Source: Adiantum capillus-veneris
Taxonomy: Eukaryota; Streptophyta; Polypodiopsida; Polypodiales; Pteridaceae
DNA length: 64,000 nucleotides
Direction of reading: 5' to 3'
Assembly: GCA_014529385.2 (NCBI GenBank)
Contig: CM043951.1
Span: 112,055,469 to 112,119,468 of the forward strand
Each line of letters opens with the position of its first letter. Position 1 is the first letter of the stretch. Of the stretch, positions 21,765 to 33,284 are shown piece after piece. The notes under the pieces are model-generated. The model worked only from the letters and a program-made list of their open reading frames with translations. It searched no databases and was not told where the DNA came from. The position numbers and the translations under genes are program-made.

Positions 21765-22450
21765 TCATTTAGGAGGTAGCTCACAAGGGATGTCGTCAAT
21801 AAACACATCTTGAAACCCCTTGAGAAAATTGGATAACTCTAATTCCTTTTGGTTACTTCTATTTTCCTTTGCTAAAGCATTAGGTTCTTTTTGAGAATCT
21901 TTAACAAAAATCATGTACACGGAAATAGAGCTCTTTATTGACTTGTTGAAAGCTGGTGTATGTACAATGGGGATAGTGTTACCCATTTCCTTAGCATCTA
22001 TATACATATCTTTTTCCCTGAACTTAAAGGAGATTCTCCTTGCAGGAAATTTAACATCGGCAGCCAGGCGGTCAAACCATGGTGCCCCTAGGATTACATC
22101 CTCATGCTTGAGAGGAGAGATAAAGAAGTCCTCTTTGTCCACATAGACTTGGACATGAAGCCTCAATTTCCCAATTAAGGGAGTGACTGAAGCTTCTTGC
22201 CCCTTGAAGGCACTGTCTGCGGGTAGGACATCTCCCATCTCGTAGGATTGTATGCCTAGCTTGGTGGCTAACTCCATAGATATAAAATTGTGAGTAGAAC
22301 CAGGGTTAAAGAGAATAAAAGCATCATGTTCTCTTACCTTTCCCCAAGCATGGCATAGAGGAGATCCTTTGTGGTGAGTTTGGTGAGTCTCCTCCTCTTG
22401 GATTTCAACCAAGGAAGCTCTAGGAGGATCTTGGCGGTTGTTCTTTTGGG
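21765..22450 (-). pseudogene. gypsy-1 aspartic protease, catalytic Asp missing
   Basis: This region follows the zinc knuckle in the same frame. The motif reads FNPGSTHNFI: the codon at 22307-22305 is AAC (Asn) and the next is CCT (Pro), where the family has Asp-Ser. The downstream ILGAPWFDRL segment is typical of the flap-distal part of gypsy proteases. The frame ends in TGA at 21765-21767, in a place where the polyprotein should run on to the reverse transcriptase. Confidence 0.85.
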
Positions 22451-23939
22451 GACAAGCGCGGTACGCATGCCCTTGCTCGCCGCACTTGAAACACCGGTTA
22501 TCCTTGCGATAATGCTCAAGCTCTTCAAGAGAGAGTTTGTTCTTACCTTTGTAAACTCCCTTCTCTTTAGCTTTGTTGGAGTTTCCCTTAGGAGACTTTT
22601 GGACATTGTCCTTCCCCTTAAGCTCGTTGGAACCCTTGTTTTCCGTCGGCTTATTATTTCTTTTAGCCCCTGTTTGGAAATTGATTCGAGAGGCCACCAT
22701 AGTATGGTGTATTAACGCCGATATGGTACGTGGCCTTTGGGAGTTGACATACTCCGCCATTTCTTCGGTTAAGCCGGCACAAAATTGTTGTTTTTGCTCT
22801 CCAAAATCCAACTTTTTGAAGACAGTGGCTTTGAGTTGTAGGTCCCAAAACTTGTCTACATATTTGTGGATGGATTCATAGAGAGAGAGCTTTAAGCTTC
22901 GCCATTCGGTGAGTACTTTGTCTTTGGCATCGGTGGCCAAAAACTACTTCATAATGGAAGCTCTTAAAGCTTTCCATGTTCGTGGAGCTTCACCGTTGGC
23001 TCGTAGGCTAGACCACCATTGCCTGTCAGACTTTTGAAAGTGCATAGCTACATGGCGCAGCTTAGAGAAATCCGTGAAGCCCTCATCTACAAACGCCGCA
23101 TCAAATTGCTGGATAAAGGCCAACACTTTGTCCGTAGTAGCAAAGGTACCATCATAGGTAAGGAAAGAGATGCTCTTCCCTCCCTCTTTGAATTTCTTCA
23201 ACTTGGATGACCTCTTCCATGCGGCATAGGATTTCCTATGGCCTCTTCTTTTTGATGGTTCAAAGGTTGCACCATCACTTTCTTCAAAAGGTGAAGAATT
23301 TGAAGAAGGTGGAGAAGAGGGTGACCTCTTTCTCGCCTGTTTCTTGTCTTGATCTTCGTTGTCTTCACCATCACTTTCATAAGAGGAAGAGGATGAAGAA
23401 GATGGAGAAGAGGGTGTCCTCTTTCTCGCCTTTTTCTTCTCTTGTTTTTTATCATCCCTCTTTGAATTATGGCGTGGAGAAGAGTGCGATGGTCTTCTCC
23501 GCTTTGGTGGTGATGGAGAGCGTTTAGCCCGGCGTCTTCGTGGAGCCATCTCCACCTAGGTGGCGAGAGACTCGCTTCTTTCTCGTTCCTTCGGTGGAGG
23601 CTCTTGAGTTCTCCTTTGGGAAGGAGATGCATCATCAAGAAGTAAATTCTTGAGCCCTTCATATGGGTTCTCTTCTTCTTCCCGAATCATAGAGAGACCT
23701 CTTTTGGTAGTCTCACAAGGAGGCTTTCTAGGTGTTCTCTCGTCATGGTGATGAGCTTGGAGAATCCCGTGAGCACGGAGCTGCCGTTGCACTTCACTTT
23801 GGAGAGATGGATTGCCCATGGCTTTTTGAAGCCTAGAAACAAGATAGTTAACAAGCATTGAAGCATCATTAGTAGCTTGCTCATGAGAAAAATCAAAGTT
23901 ATCAACATTAATTTCACTCTCTTTACTATTGTCAGCCAT
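22451..23939 (-). pseudogene. gypsy-1 gag, two in-frame stops
   Basis: The ATG at 23939 opens 127 codons to a TAG (23556-23558). The same frame continues with a very basic, Ser-rich segment (PRRRRAKRSPSPPKRRRP) to a second TAG (22944-22946), and then through the capsid core (QFDAAF, WWSSLRANG, KFWDLQLKATVFKKLDF) to the CCHC knuckle CFKCGEQGHAYRAC (plus 22452-22493). Both TAG codons look like former CAG. The second separates two halves of one capsid domain, so it is certainly a lesion. The first could mark the real start of gag at the Met three codons after it. Confidence 0.85.
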
Positions 23940-24356
23940 TCTAACAACTTTTAGGTGTAAACTTTTTAGGTGTACTTTGGCACTTCAAGCCCTAGTTGCT
24001 ACTCCTCTTTACCCCTTTAGAAAAAGCACTCAAGGTACTGTACCCGCGGCTCGAATACCATTAATTGAAAGGAATAGAAGAGAGGGTCTTTCGACACCAA
24101 AACAGCACCGGCTTCTATCAAGCTTCTAATAGCTTAATAGTGGTTAAGCCGTAGGCAAGCCCCGTAGGACTCCACTATTAAGACCATAGCTCTCGATGGT
24201 GATGCCCCGTTAACTGCACGAAGGCAGGCGCACTGCAAGGCTAAAAAATCCTTATTCTACTTACTCAAAGGCAATTAACAATACCAACCATTTGTAGCTA
24301 GCTTGAGGACCTCCCTTCTTGAGCAAGAAAAGAGAAACCTTGAGCTCTGATACCAA
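23940..24356 (-). promoter_or_regulatory. Primer-binding site and leader of gypsy-1
   Basis: On the minus strand TGGTATCAGAGC (24355-24344) follows the 5' LTR after one base. The leader of about 400 nt to the gag ATG contains no open frame of note. Confidence 0.9.
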
Positions 24357-25944
24357 TGTAATATTTAATGGCCTAATAACTTGTGTGTAGCGGAAATGAG
24401 CATGAACATAGTGGGCATTTCATTAGAATAGATTCCTAATGAGAATTACAAGAGTGCTTGGGTGGAGAGAGCAACAAAAAGCATAACACCTAGTTAGATA
24501 GCATCGACAATACTTTCAAAAGAGAGAGAAATTAGGCTATTGACAACAGTTGAGGACCGGATTTTCATGGAGCCGGTCCCCCCTCCAAAAGGCTTTGTAT
24601 TATGGTTTCTCCCATCAAGAGAGACATTGTACAATACAATTCTTTGTGTTCCTTCAAGACTAGCTAGTGCAATGAAGATGAAAGCTTCATGCACTAAGCA
24701 AAACACTTAACAAACACAACTTTAATTATCCCCGTTCTCAGACCCAAGACCTCACACAATTTCGAAGATGGTGAGAGCTAGCAGGGTATGAGAGTAGATT
24801 GAGAGGAAGAAGGAGTATCTTACGAGAAAGATGTACGTCTCCTCACATAATCACTCATATTAGCATAGCTTTAGCTTAGTAATTAGCTTGGTAGAGGAGA
24901 TGAGCATGCAGTGAAGCTTGGCTCTTGGTTGGATTAGCATCCACAAGCCAAGAGTGTGTCGATGTAGGCTTCTATCTCACAAGCTTGGAGTGGGTGATGA
25001 GTTCTTCATTAAAGCTTGGAAAGAGATAGTCTTCTCTTTCTTCACACATGAGATTGTGTGAGTGTGTGTGTGATAATGCCTTGCGAAAATCATCCCCCCT
25101 CTCTCTCTTGGGCGAGCCCTCTTGCTAAATGCTCTTGCTCTCATCCCATTGGACCTCCCCAGGGCTAGCCTATCACCATTAAGAAGCATAAGTGATAGCC
25201 TTTTGACATGTGTCCCCCTTTCCCCTTTTGTGAGAGCTTTAGGTTAATTAATAATTCAATTAAACTCTCATTGGACCCCTTTGCCTCCTGGCCAATAGGA
25301 ATCAGGCAAACCATTGGGCTCCTGAAGGCTCATTTGACCCCTTGGGAGACTGCCTAATAGTCATCTAGGAGACTTAATTCTCATTGTTTCTTTTATTAAG
25401 TGTTTTTTAAATTAATTAAACTAGATTTACTCTAGCTTAAATTTCATTGGTCCACCTCCAAGGCCATCCAATAGGAATTGGGCACACCTTGTGGGCATCT
25501 GGGCTAGGGAGCTGACATGTGTCCCTAATTCCCTTTGTGTAAAGGGAGCCTGTGTGTGTGTGTGTGACTTCCTCTCTCATCCCCTAGAAGAAGGGCTCGA
25601 CCCCTCCCATGTAGGGATTGCAAAGATTTTTCTGGTACACACAAAGCATCCAATTTCCACTAGGGTTGACCTTTGGACACAACCTTTGAATTTTGGAACC
25701 TTAGCATTTTGGAAGTCTTAATGGGCTGAACCTTAGGGTCTTTTTAGCCCATTGTTTCACATGGCTCCTTTGCAGATGGCCCCCCCTTTGGATCCCTATT
25801 TTCTCTCCTTTGGATCCCTATTGTGGCCGGTCTGCTAACTTAACCAATATTCTAGCTTTTTCTCCCCTGGCACTTCCCCACATTAAATGATCAGTTTAAT
25901 ATGAGAAAATCATTTAGGAGAATTAGATATTGATTATTATGACA
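24357..25944 (-). repeat. 5' LTR of gypsy-1
   Basis: This 1,588-bp LTR has TGTAAT and ATGACA edges on the plus strand. It contains about 67 bp (near 24980-25046) absent from the 3' LTR. The solo LTR at 27209-28768 has related sequence at this point (28080-28160), so the 3' LTR has a deletion rather than this one an insertion. Confidence 0.93.
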
Positions 25945-26149
25945 AATATAAATTGCAAAAACGAGCTAGGATGCTCATGCATTACAAGGGGGTATAACTT
26001 GTTCTATGGGGGTAAGGAGTTTGAGGGTTCTCACTAAAAATAAAACTTTCCTCAAGCCTTAATTAATGGTTACTAGAGCATCCTTGTGGGCGTTTTTCTA
26101 TATTGCAAATTGAGTCTAGAATGGGCACTCTAAATGTATGCAAATAATG

Positions 26150-27208
26150 ACCCCCATCGTAGGAGGGAATTGTGGCAAAGGCGACAACAACTAACCACTG
26201 TGATGGCACTCTAGTTGGGGACTTTAACTTAGTAATGATACCACTTCAATAGATACCATAGTCTTGAACAAAAACAATAGGAGGACCTTGAGCAAGAATA
26301 ATAGGAGGAACTTCAACAATAGAATCTTATGTTGGATGTTTGGAAATGCATAGAAAATACATACGTTGGCTAAAGCTATCATGCAATGCAGCAATTGTAG
26401 CCTTGGTGTAGAAAGATCTTGGAAAGGATGTATTTATTAGGGATTGAGTGGCTTCCACAAGACGCACATGTATCTATATATCTACAACATACTGTGTCTG
26501 ATCACTTTTTTGTGGTTTTAAATTTGTAGAAAATTGGCTTTTTGAATAGCTTTCCAAGGATTAAAAGACCCGTGCTTTCTAATAATACACTCCTTAATCA
26601 ACCTGTGCTCATTAAAGATGTTATCTATTTATTTGAGGATATTAAGGGACAAGCTATCAACCCTCTCATGGCATGACTAAAAATCTACTCAAGCATGCAA
26701 GGGTGCACCAAGAAAGTAGGATGCAAGGTAGAAGGAAAGGATAAAAGGAAGATGGTTAGAGAAAAACATGTAATCCAGACAATGACTACTACGACAAAGA
26801 AATATGCACTCAGTCAAAAGAGCTTGGAGAAGTTGGCCCTTGCTAGGCAAGCCTTCAAAAACTAGGGGACCATAAATGCACATACAGTTTTGTGCCCATG
26901 TAGAGAACATGCTCTTGAAGATACTCAAGATTTTTCAAGAAGACACTTTAACATAGACAAGAGGGAAAGGACCAAAGAAACCCCCAATATTATTGTCACA
27001 GAGATGGGACTTCCATTACTTAGGGAGAGGAGATACTAGATGAATGTACACAACAATATTATCATTCGCTAGGTAAAGCTAAAGCTCTAGATGCTACGAG
27101 ATTGTAGGCCATTGACCAACTCCTTTAAATTATATCTCCATGCATTTGGCTAAAGGCCTGATGGGACCTTTGAGGCCAATGAGTTTCACTATGCGTTAAA
27201 ATAGCTCC
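26150..27208 (+). pseudogene. LINE-A ORF2 fragment (endonuclease to start of RT)
   Basis: Decayed non-LTR retrotransposon. VGDFN at 26214-26228 is the endonuclease GDFN motif. The frame reading RILERMYLLGIEW and then TVSDHFFVVL, with SDH at 26497-26505, is the C-terminal endonuclease motif. The linker that follows includes LDECTQQYY near 27030. GPDGTFEANEFHYALK-like coding near 27150 marks the start of the RT. Several frames are needed, so indels are common. It is interrupted at 27208 by a solo LTR, and a further piece may follow 28774. Confidence 0.7.
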
Positions 27209-28768
27209 TGTCATAAAACTAATATCTAATCCTCCTAAATGATTTTCTCATATTAAATTGATCATTTAATATAGGGAAGTACCAGGGGAGAAAAAGCTAG
27301 AATATTGGTTAAGCTAGCAGACCACAATAGGGATCCACAAGAGGAAAAATAGAGATCCAAAGGGGGGCCATCTTCAAAAGAGAAATGTGCAATAATGGTC
27401 TTTAAAGACCCTAAGGTTTAGCCCATTAAGACTTCCAAAGTGCTTAGGTCCCAAAATTCAAAGGTTGTGTCCGAAGGTCAAACACTAGGGAAATTGGATG
27501 CTTTGTGTGTGTACCAAAAAGTCTTCAGTGACTCCTACAAAGGAGGGGACGAGCCTTACAAGTAGGGGATGACAGACAAACACACACACATACACACTCA
27601 CAAGCTCACTTATACAAAGGGCATAATGGACACATGTCAGCTCCCTAGGCCAATTGCCCACAAGGTGAATTGAAATCCTATTGGATGGCCATGGAGGTGG
27701 ATCGATGAGAATCAGGCTAGAGTAAATCTAGTTTAGTTCATTTAAAAACACTTGATAAAAGAAACAATAATAATTAATCTCTCTAGAAGACTATTGGAAG
27801 GGTCCCAATGAGCAGCCCAATTGCTTGCCTGATTCCTATTGGCCAAAAAACGAAGGGGTCTAATGAGAGTTTAGGTGCATTATTAATTACCTAAAGCTCT
27901 CACAAAAGGGGAAAGGGGGACACATGTCAAAAGGATATCACTTATGCTACTTAATTCTTACTGGGTAAGCCTGACATCGGCCAATGGGGTGCTAGCAAGA
28001 CTAATCTACAAGAGGGGTCGACCAAGAGAGAGCGGGGGCTGAATTCGTCAAGTCATTAACACACACACACTCACACAATCTCATGTGTGAAGAAAGAAGA
28101 CTCTCTTTCTCCTTCTCAAGCTTTAATGGAAAGCTTATCACCTACTCCAAGACTGTAATAAGTGAGGCCTACACCAACAACTCTTGGCTTTGTGATGCAA
28201 ATCCAACCAAGAGCCAAGCTTCAATGCATGCTCATCTCCTCTACCATGCTAATTACTAAGCTATGCTATGCTAATATGAGTGATTATGTGAGGAGATGTA
28301 CATCTTTGTCGTAAGACTACTCCTTCCTCTCAATCTACTCTCATACCCTGCTAGCTCTCACCATGCTTGAAGGTGTGTGAGGTCTTGGGTCTAAGACCGT
28401 GAGGGAATTAATGTTGAAAGTGTTTGCTATTGCTTGAAGCTTCCAACTTCATTGCACTAGCTAGTTATTGAAGGAACACGAAGAATTGTATTGTAAAATG
28501 TCTCCCTTGATGGGGGAAACCTATAATACAAAGCTTTTGGAGGGCGGACCGGCTCCATATAATTCCGGTCCTCAAATGTTGTCAATATCTTAATTTCTCT
28601 CTCTTTTGAAGTATTGTTCATGCCTATCTAACTAGGTGTTATGCGTTTTGTTGCTCTCTCCACCCAAGCACTCTTGCTATGCTCATTAGGAATCTATTCT
28701 AATGAAAGTCTCAGTATGTCTATGCTATTTTCTACTACACACAAGTTACTAGGCCATTAAATGTTACA
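27209..28768 (+). mobile_element. Solo LTR of the gypsy-1 family
   Basis: This is a 1,560-bp reverse-complement relative of the gypsy-1 LTRs, clearly diverged from them. It has TG...CA ends and the 5-bp target duplication GCTCC on both sides (27204-27208 and 28769-28773). There is no internal sequence. Intact duplications around a lone LTR show that it arose by recombination between the two LTRs of one insertion. Confidence 0.93.
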
Positions 28769-28773
28769 GCTCC

Positions 28774-28966
28774 CTAGTGATAAGACTCCGGGCCGGGCAT
28801 ATGGGAACTGCCAAAATATTTCATATTACAATATGGGGCGGATCTCAAAGAGATCACTCAACCAATGCTTAATGCCACCTGGATATCCCAATGCATCGAA
28901 TCCCTTTGAAATAGGGAATCATTAAAATCAATTACACAAAGGAATTCCCCAATAAAATGGAGGTTT
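28774..28966. other. Short spacer, possible LINE-A continuation
   Basis: About 190 bp lie between the solo LTR and copia-2. The segment should be the continuation of the LINE-A target sequence, but I can see no clear RT motif. Confidence 0.3.
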
Positions 28967-29305
28967 TGTTGAGATGTGAAGCTCAACATGGACGACTCTT
29001 GGATGACTACCACCGACAATCATCATCACTCGTGCACCTTGGTGGATACACATATCTTCACCAGTGATACTACACCTATATTATACTAAGATGGTATACC
29101 TATTGGAGTAATGGCACACGTATCTACTCACCTCACTCACTAGTGGTTCATACTAAACCGTTGTACTAGTTTCCCTTTTATGTTGCATTTTCCCTATAGA
29201 CCTTTTGTCCTGAGTTTGTGAAGAATAATAACTACACTCTTTTGCCTCCATCTTGGTGTGTGTGTGTGTGTGCCTACAATATCTCTCCTTATTTATCTCT
29301 TGACA
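28967..29305 (+). repeat. 5' LTR of copia-2
   Basis: It starts TGTTGAGATGTG and ends TCTTGACA. It includes a (TG)n run at about 29256-29271 and is followed directly by TGGTATC. Confidence 0.85.
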
Positions 29306-29513
29306 TGGTATCGTTTCCTGGTTGTGGTTGGGGAGCTTGGAGAAACAAGCAGGGGCAGCCTAGAAAGAGGCTTTGGTATTCCCGTGAGCCATTTTCAACA
29401 ATCTTCAATTGAGGTGATTCCTTTTGGAGACTGTGAATCTCACAGTCTTATAAATTCCTTTGGATTGAAACTGTACAGCCAGATTTCCATTTCAGGTGCG
29501 TTTTGTAGACGGT
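29306..29513 (+). promoter_or_regulatory. Primer-binding site and first part of the copia-2 leader
   Basis: TGGTATCG at 29306 keeps the first seven bases of the Met-tRNA primer site and then diverges from copia-1 (GTTTCC instead of AGAGCC). The leader breaks at 29513, where gypsy-2 begins. Confidence 0.75.
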
Positions 29514-29848
29514 TGAGACAGTCTCACTATGTGGGAACACCCTCTTATAAGACGGGCAGTGAATTAGTCAGTAATTACTACGGTAATTAACATGGTAAAC
29601 CCAAGGCATATAAATAGGGCCCATTACATTGTAATCGGTGATGGGAGCAAAGCGAACCCCGAACCCCGATGGCCTCTAAAACACCGGGGACCGAATGGCG
29701 CGCCTCGAGCTTGTCATGGTAAAGCAAACAGGGGGCACCACCTAGCTTCAGCGGCTAGGACGCAAACAACACACCACCATAACAAAGTTTTCATCCAAGA
29801 GAGATGGATGCTTGGGAGTAATGATGAAAAGGAAAGGGAATGAGATCA

Positions 29849-29887
<39 letters not shown>

Positions 29888-31567
29888 GGGAGGGGGTATA
29901 GCGGCTTAGTACTTAGGCATCACAAAAGGATGGCGAATCCGCACACCCTTCACACATACACAAGATCACTCCAAAACATAAGACTAGGTGGCGATTCCGC
30001 ACACCTCACATGGGCAAAACATTGCAAGAAAACATACTCACAAAACCTCAAGCTTTATTTAGAGAATTAGGCGATGAAATGGGGAGCATAGGGTAGGGGA
30101 ATGAGAAGGGAGAGAGTGGTAGAGCACATGGCGGATAGGTGGGAGTTGATGGCGAAGACTCGCACGAGGATTATGGCCATCATCCTTCATTTAGTTTCCC
30201 TTCATCTTCCATAGCCAAGGGTGTAGAGGTCATGCTCAAGACAAGCATGGTGATTGCGGTGATGGTGATGGTGTGGGTGTGTGTGTGTGCACTAGGCACA
30301 CACACTGCATAGTGTGTTCTTTGGTGATGTTGTGTGTGTTTAGTGTGATGGTGACCCCTCTTTATATAGGGGAGGAGGGGGGAGAAATTCTAGAATTTAG
30401 AAATGAAGAAATCATTATCTACATAGGCCATGTGACTGTGGGCCCTACTTGTCTGGCTGTGTGTATATGTGCCAGAACAGCAGTCTCATGAGAGAGAGAC
30501 TAAGAGAGAGAGAGATGGGTTGATGAAAAAAAGTGAGAGGTGACATGGAGAATAAAGTAATTACAAGAGGGGAGAGAGGGGAGTGTGTTCAGAGGTGAAT
30601 CTGTGTGCAGATGTGTGTGAACACAAGAAAAATCAGGTAACCACCGGGTGGGGATGGGTCTGTGGGCACCTTTTTCAGTGAAACTGAGTGTGTGTGAGTG
30701 TGGGGGAGGTTATTTAGCTACAAGACAAGAGACATGGCGCCCTTTAGAGAGAGAGGGGGGGTATTTGGGTCATGGGATATGATAGGAGAGAGAAAGAGGG
30801 GGTGGGGTATACTATTTTGGAAGATAGGGGAAGTTGCATGTGAGTTAGGGTGCATTATTGGTGAGTTATAATGCAATATTGGTGAGAGGTGGGGTAGCTT
30901 GAGGGGAGAGAGAAAGGAGAAAGGACAAAGGGAAGAGAGAGGGGGTTGACCTTTTGAGTGGAGGAGAGGAAAAGGGACACCCGGCGGGGCAACAGTGAAG
31001 AAAAAGGAGGCAAGGTGGGGATGGGCTACCCCGCAGGCATGAGGTGGCCTATTTTACCTTTCTTATATATTTACATAGTCATAATTTATTTTTTTCTTAC
31101 TTTTTCCAATGCCTTTTATCACTCCCTCCCTAAGAGGGGTTTTCATGGGGTGGGCACGAGAGAAGAGGGGTATGGGAGCTTGGCTTGTGAAAAGCCCCCA
31201 TCATCGGGTTAGCATAATCGTGAGCATAGTGGGGTTAGCATTTTGGCGGCATTTGTACTTGAGTTGTTAACCATTGGCAGTTATTGTCGGCTGTACTCTA
31301 TCTATAAATCACATTGTACTCATTGTAATCTTTCATCTGTAATTCCAATCACGACAGATATTCCACTTAGACTTACTCTGTATTCAGTACTCTGAATCTG
31401 AATCTGAATATTATTCTCATTACATAGTCTGGTTCTTATTCCACTAGATTAATTCCAGTTCATTTTGTGATCCTCTGTCTAGTCTACTGTCTTAACGAAT
31501 ACATCACCAGTAGCTGAAATCTTCTAACACTGGAAATAGCTATCTCAAGAGATCAGCTCCAATTTCA
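29514..31567 (+). repeat. 5' LTR of gypsy-2, interrupted
   Basis: The parts 29514-29638 and 31204-31567 align end to end with 41832-42313. The TATA-like word TATAAATAGGG lies at 29610. The word CTGAATCTGAATCTGAATAT is kept in both LTRs. The break corresponds to a 1,565-bp insertion. Confidence 0.9.
29639..31203. mobile_element. 1,565-bp insertion in the gypsy-2 LTR, class unknown
   Basis: The ends are TGATGGGAGC and, inverted, TGATGGGGGC. The 4-bp word TCGG stands on both sides (29635-29638 and 31204-31207), and the other LTR shows the unoccupied site. The interior is GA-rich, with a (GA)n run at about 29852-29884, TATATAGG at 30363 and TTATATATTTACATA near 31061. It has no transposase or pol coding. 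TG...CA ends suit a solo LTR with a 4-bp duplication; a DNA transposon with short inverted ends is also possible. Confidence 0.75.
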
Positions 31568-31605
31568 TTTTGGCGATCACGGTGGCTCGAGTTGAAGCTC
31601 GTTGA

Positions 31606-33284
31606 ATGAAATACTCTTCTCCCAGTTGGAAGTTTTCAGCAATGGCACCCCAACCCAGTCGTGGCCGGAAATCCACCATCCGTATTAATCCTATTCCTGA
31701 GGAGTCTGGAAGAGAGTCTGACGCTAAGCAAGAGAAGGTGACTGACACTGAGCCTCATGCGGAGCATAGTCAAACTTATGAGACGCGGGACTCAAAGCAT
31801 TCCAGTCATTCTCGACGCAGGCGGGCAGAATGGGAAGCATGGAAAGCCAAGAGTTCTCGGTCCAGGCAGGGGGATGAGGGTACCAAGGGAAGTAAAGGCA
31901 GTCACTGCCCTTCTAGCAGACAGACCATAGAGGACACTGACACGGAGATAGAAACAGATATTGATTGGGATGCCAATACTGACAATTGCAAGAAGACTCC
32001 CAAGCTTAGTTCTAAATGTAAGAAGAGAAGCGGCAAAATCAGTGGTAATCGGAATGATTACACATCTCCCCTGAAAATTTCTTTTCCAATATTCAAGGGA
32101 TGTAAGAAGGATGATCTAGACGTTCACGTACAGGCTTTTGAGCAATATGCTGAACTGAAAAATATTGATGAAGATGATTGGGGGGAATACTTTCCGCAAA
32201 CCTTGAAGGAGGCAGCGAGAAAGTGGTACTACCATTACCCCGCTTGTCAGCTCAGATCTTACAACAAACTGCTTAAAGCCTTCAGACTGGAGTATTTCGA
32301 CAACAGAGGTGATGAAGATATCCTCTATGAACTGAATAAGATTAAGCAAGGGAATCTGTCAATTCGATGTTATGTGAAAAAAATCAAGGAGCTAACCAAG
32401 CACTTACAGGAACCGGCATCTGAGAAGAGGTTGCGTGCATGGTTTCTGATTAGGAGGTACCAGCTCCAACCAAGAAATTCAATGATCTCATAAAACGGGC
32501 AATGAAGCTAGAATAGCAGGCCAAGAAGGAAAAGAGCCAAAAAAAGAGAAGATCCAGTAGCAGTAGCTCTACTACTGAGAATTTTGATTCTACTAAGGTG
32601 TCCAGTAGCTCTGAAAGAAGCTCTAATGAACGGTCCAAGGACAAGTCAAAGAAGGGATCCTGGACTAAGAAGATTGAAGAAATGGCTAGGCAAATTGCCG
32701 AGATTAGCCACACCAGACAACCAGTTTGGAAGATGGAGACTTGGTGTTCGAAATGCAAATCCAAGGACCATATCTCCAACGAGTGCCCACAATGTACTTA
32801 ATGTAAGGCCTTTGGTCATTTATGGAACAATTGTGGTATCAAAATTCATCACTTTAAGAAGGGCAAAGACCTATCAGTGGTAGCCTATACTGAACCAATG
32901 AAAGTAGAACCCGCCAAAGCGTCTCAAGAGGAGAGACTAGGTACCAGTGGTACTGGTCAAGGACGCGGACAATTCCAAATAGGTATGGGCCGAGGCAGAG
33001 GGTGTGGCCACTTCTAGAGCCGGAGTTTGAATTGCTACACTTGTGAGAAGTATGACCATTTTGCAGCTCAATGCCCAGACGCATCTGCACCTACTACTAC
33101 TGAGGCTAAGGCACCAGAGCCAGTCCCAGTATGGGTAGTCACAAGAAGCAAAGGCGTGGTAATTGAAGAAATTCCAAATACTTCAGAAAAACCAGTCATT
33201 ACTGACAGCAGCAAATGGGCTCAACAAAGAGAAATTTGGAAGGCCAAGGGTAAAGAGAAGGTGGTAGATGAATGGCAAGAGTAG
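31606..33284 (+). pseudogene. gypsy-2 gag with several zinc knuckles
   Basis: The frame 31606-32493 (295 codons) has a charged N-terminal half and a retrotransposon gag core (about residues 195-280: FPQTLKEAARKWYYHYP, YFDNRGDEDILYELNKIKQG). A shift near 32450 leads to a segment rich in Ser/Lys and a CCHC knuckle CSKCKSKDHISNEC. A TAA at 32799-32801 is followed in frame by a second knuckle-like CKAFGHLWNNC. The third, CYTCEKYDHFAAQC, is near 33033. The segment after it (WVVTRSKGVVIEE) is typical of the gag-protease junction. A second possible start ATG is at 31642. Confidence 0.88.

Larger units (their letters stand above)
17105..25944 (-). mobile_element. Ty3/gypsy chromovirus gypsy-1, full length
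   Basis: This is a complete LTR element on the minus strand. The 3' LTR is 17105-18625, the 5' LTR is 24357-25944, the primer-binding site is at 24344-24355 and the purine tract lies at about 18626-18640. Target duplications AATAT lie at 17100-17104 and 25945-25949. The coding region 23939-18989 has the order gag, zinc knuckle, protease, reverse transcriptase, RNase H, integrase, chromodomain. By eye the LTRs differ at roughly 25 bases plus one indel of about 67 bp. At least five in-frame stops, one frameshift and a lost protease aspartate inactivate it. A solo LTR of the same family lies at 27209-28768. Confidence 0.97.

Noticed and set aside
23198..23662. 154-codon minus frame overlapping gypsy-1 gag
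   Set aside because: It is a shifted reading of the Arg/Ser-rich gag segment; the gag frame continues on both sides with recognisable domains.
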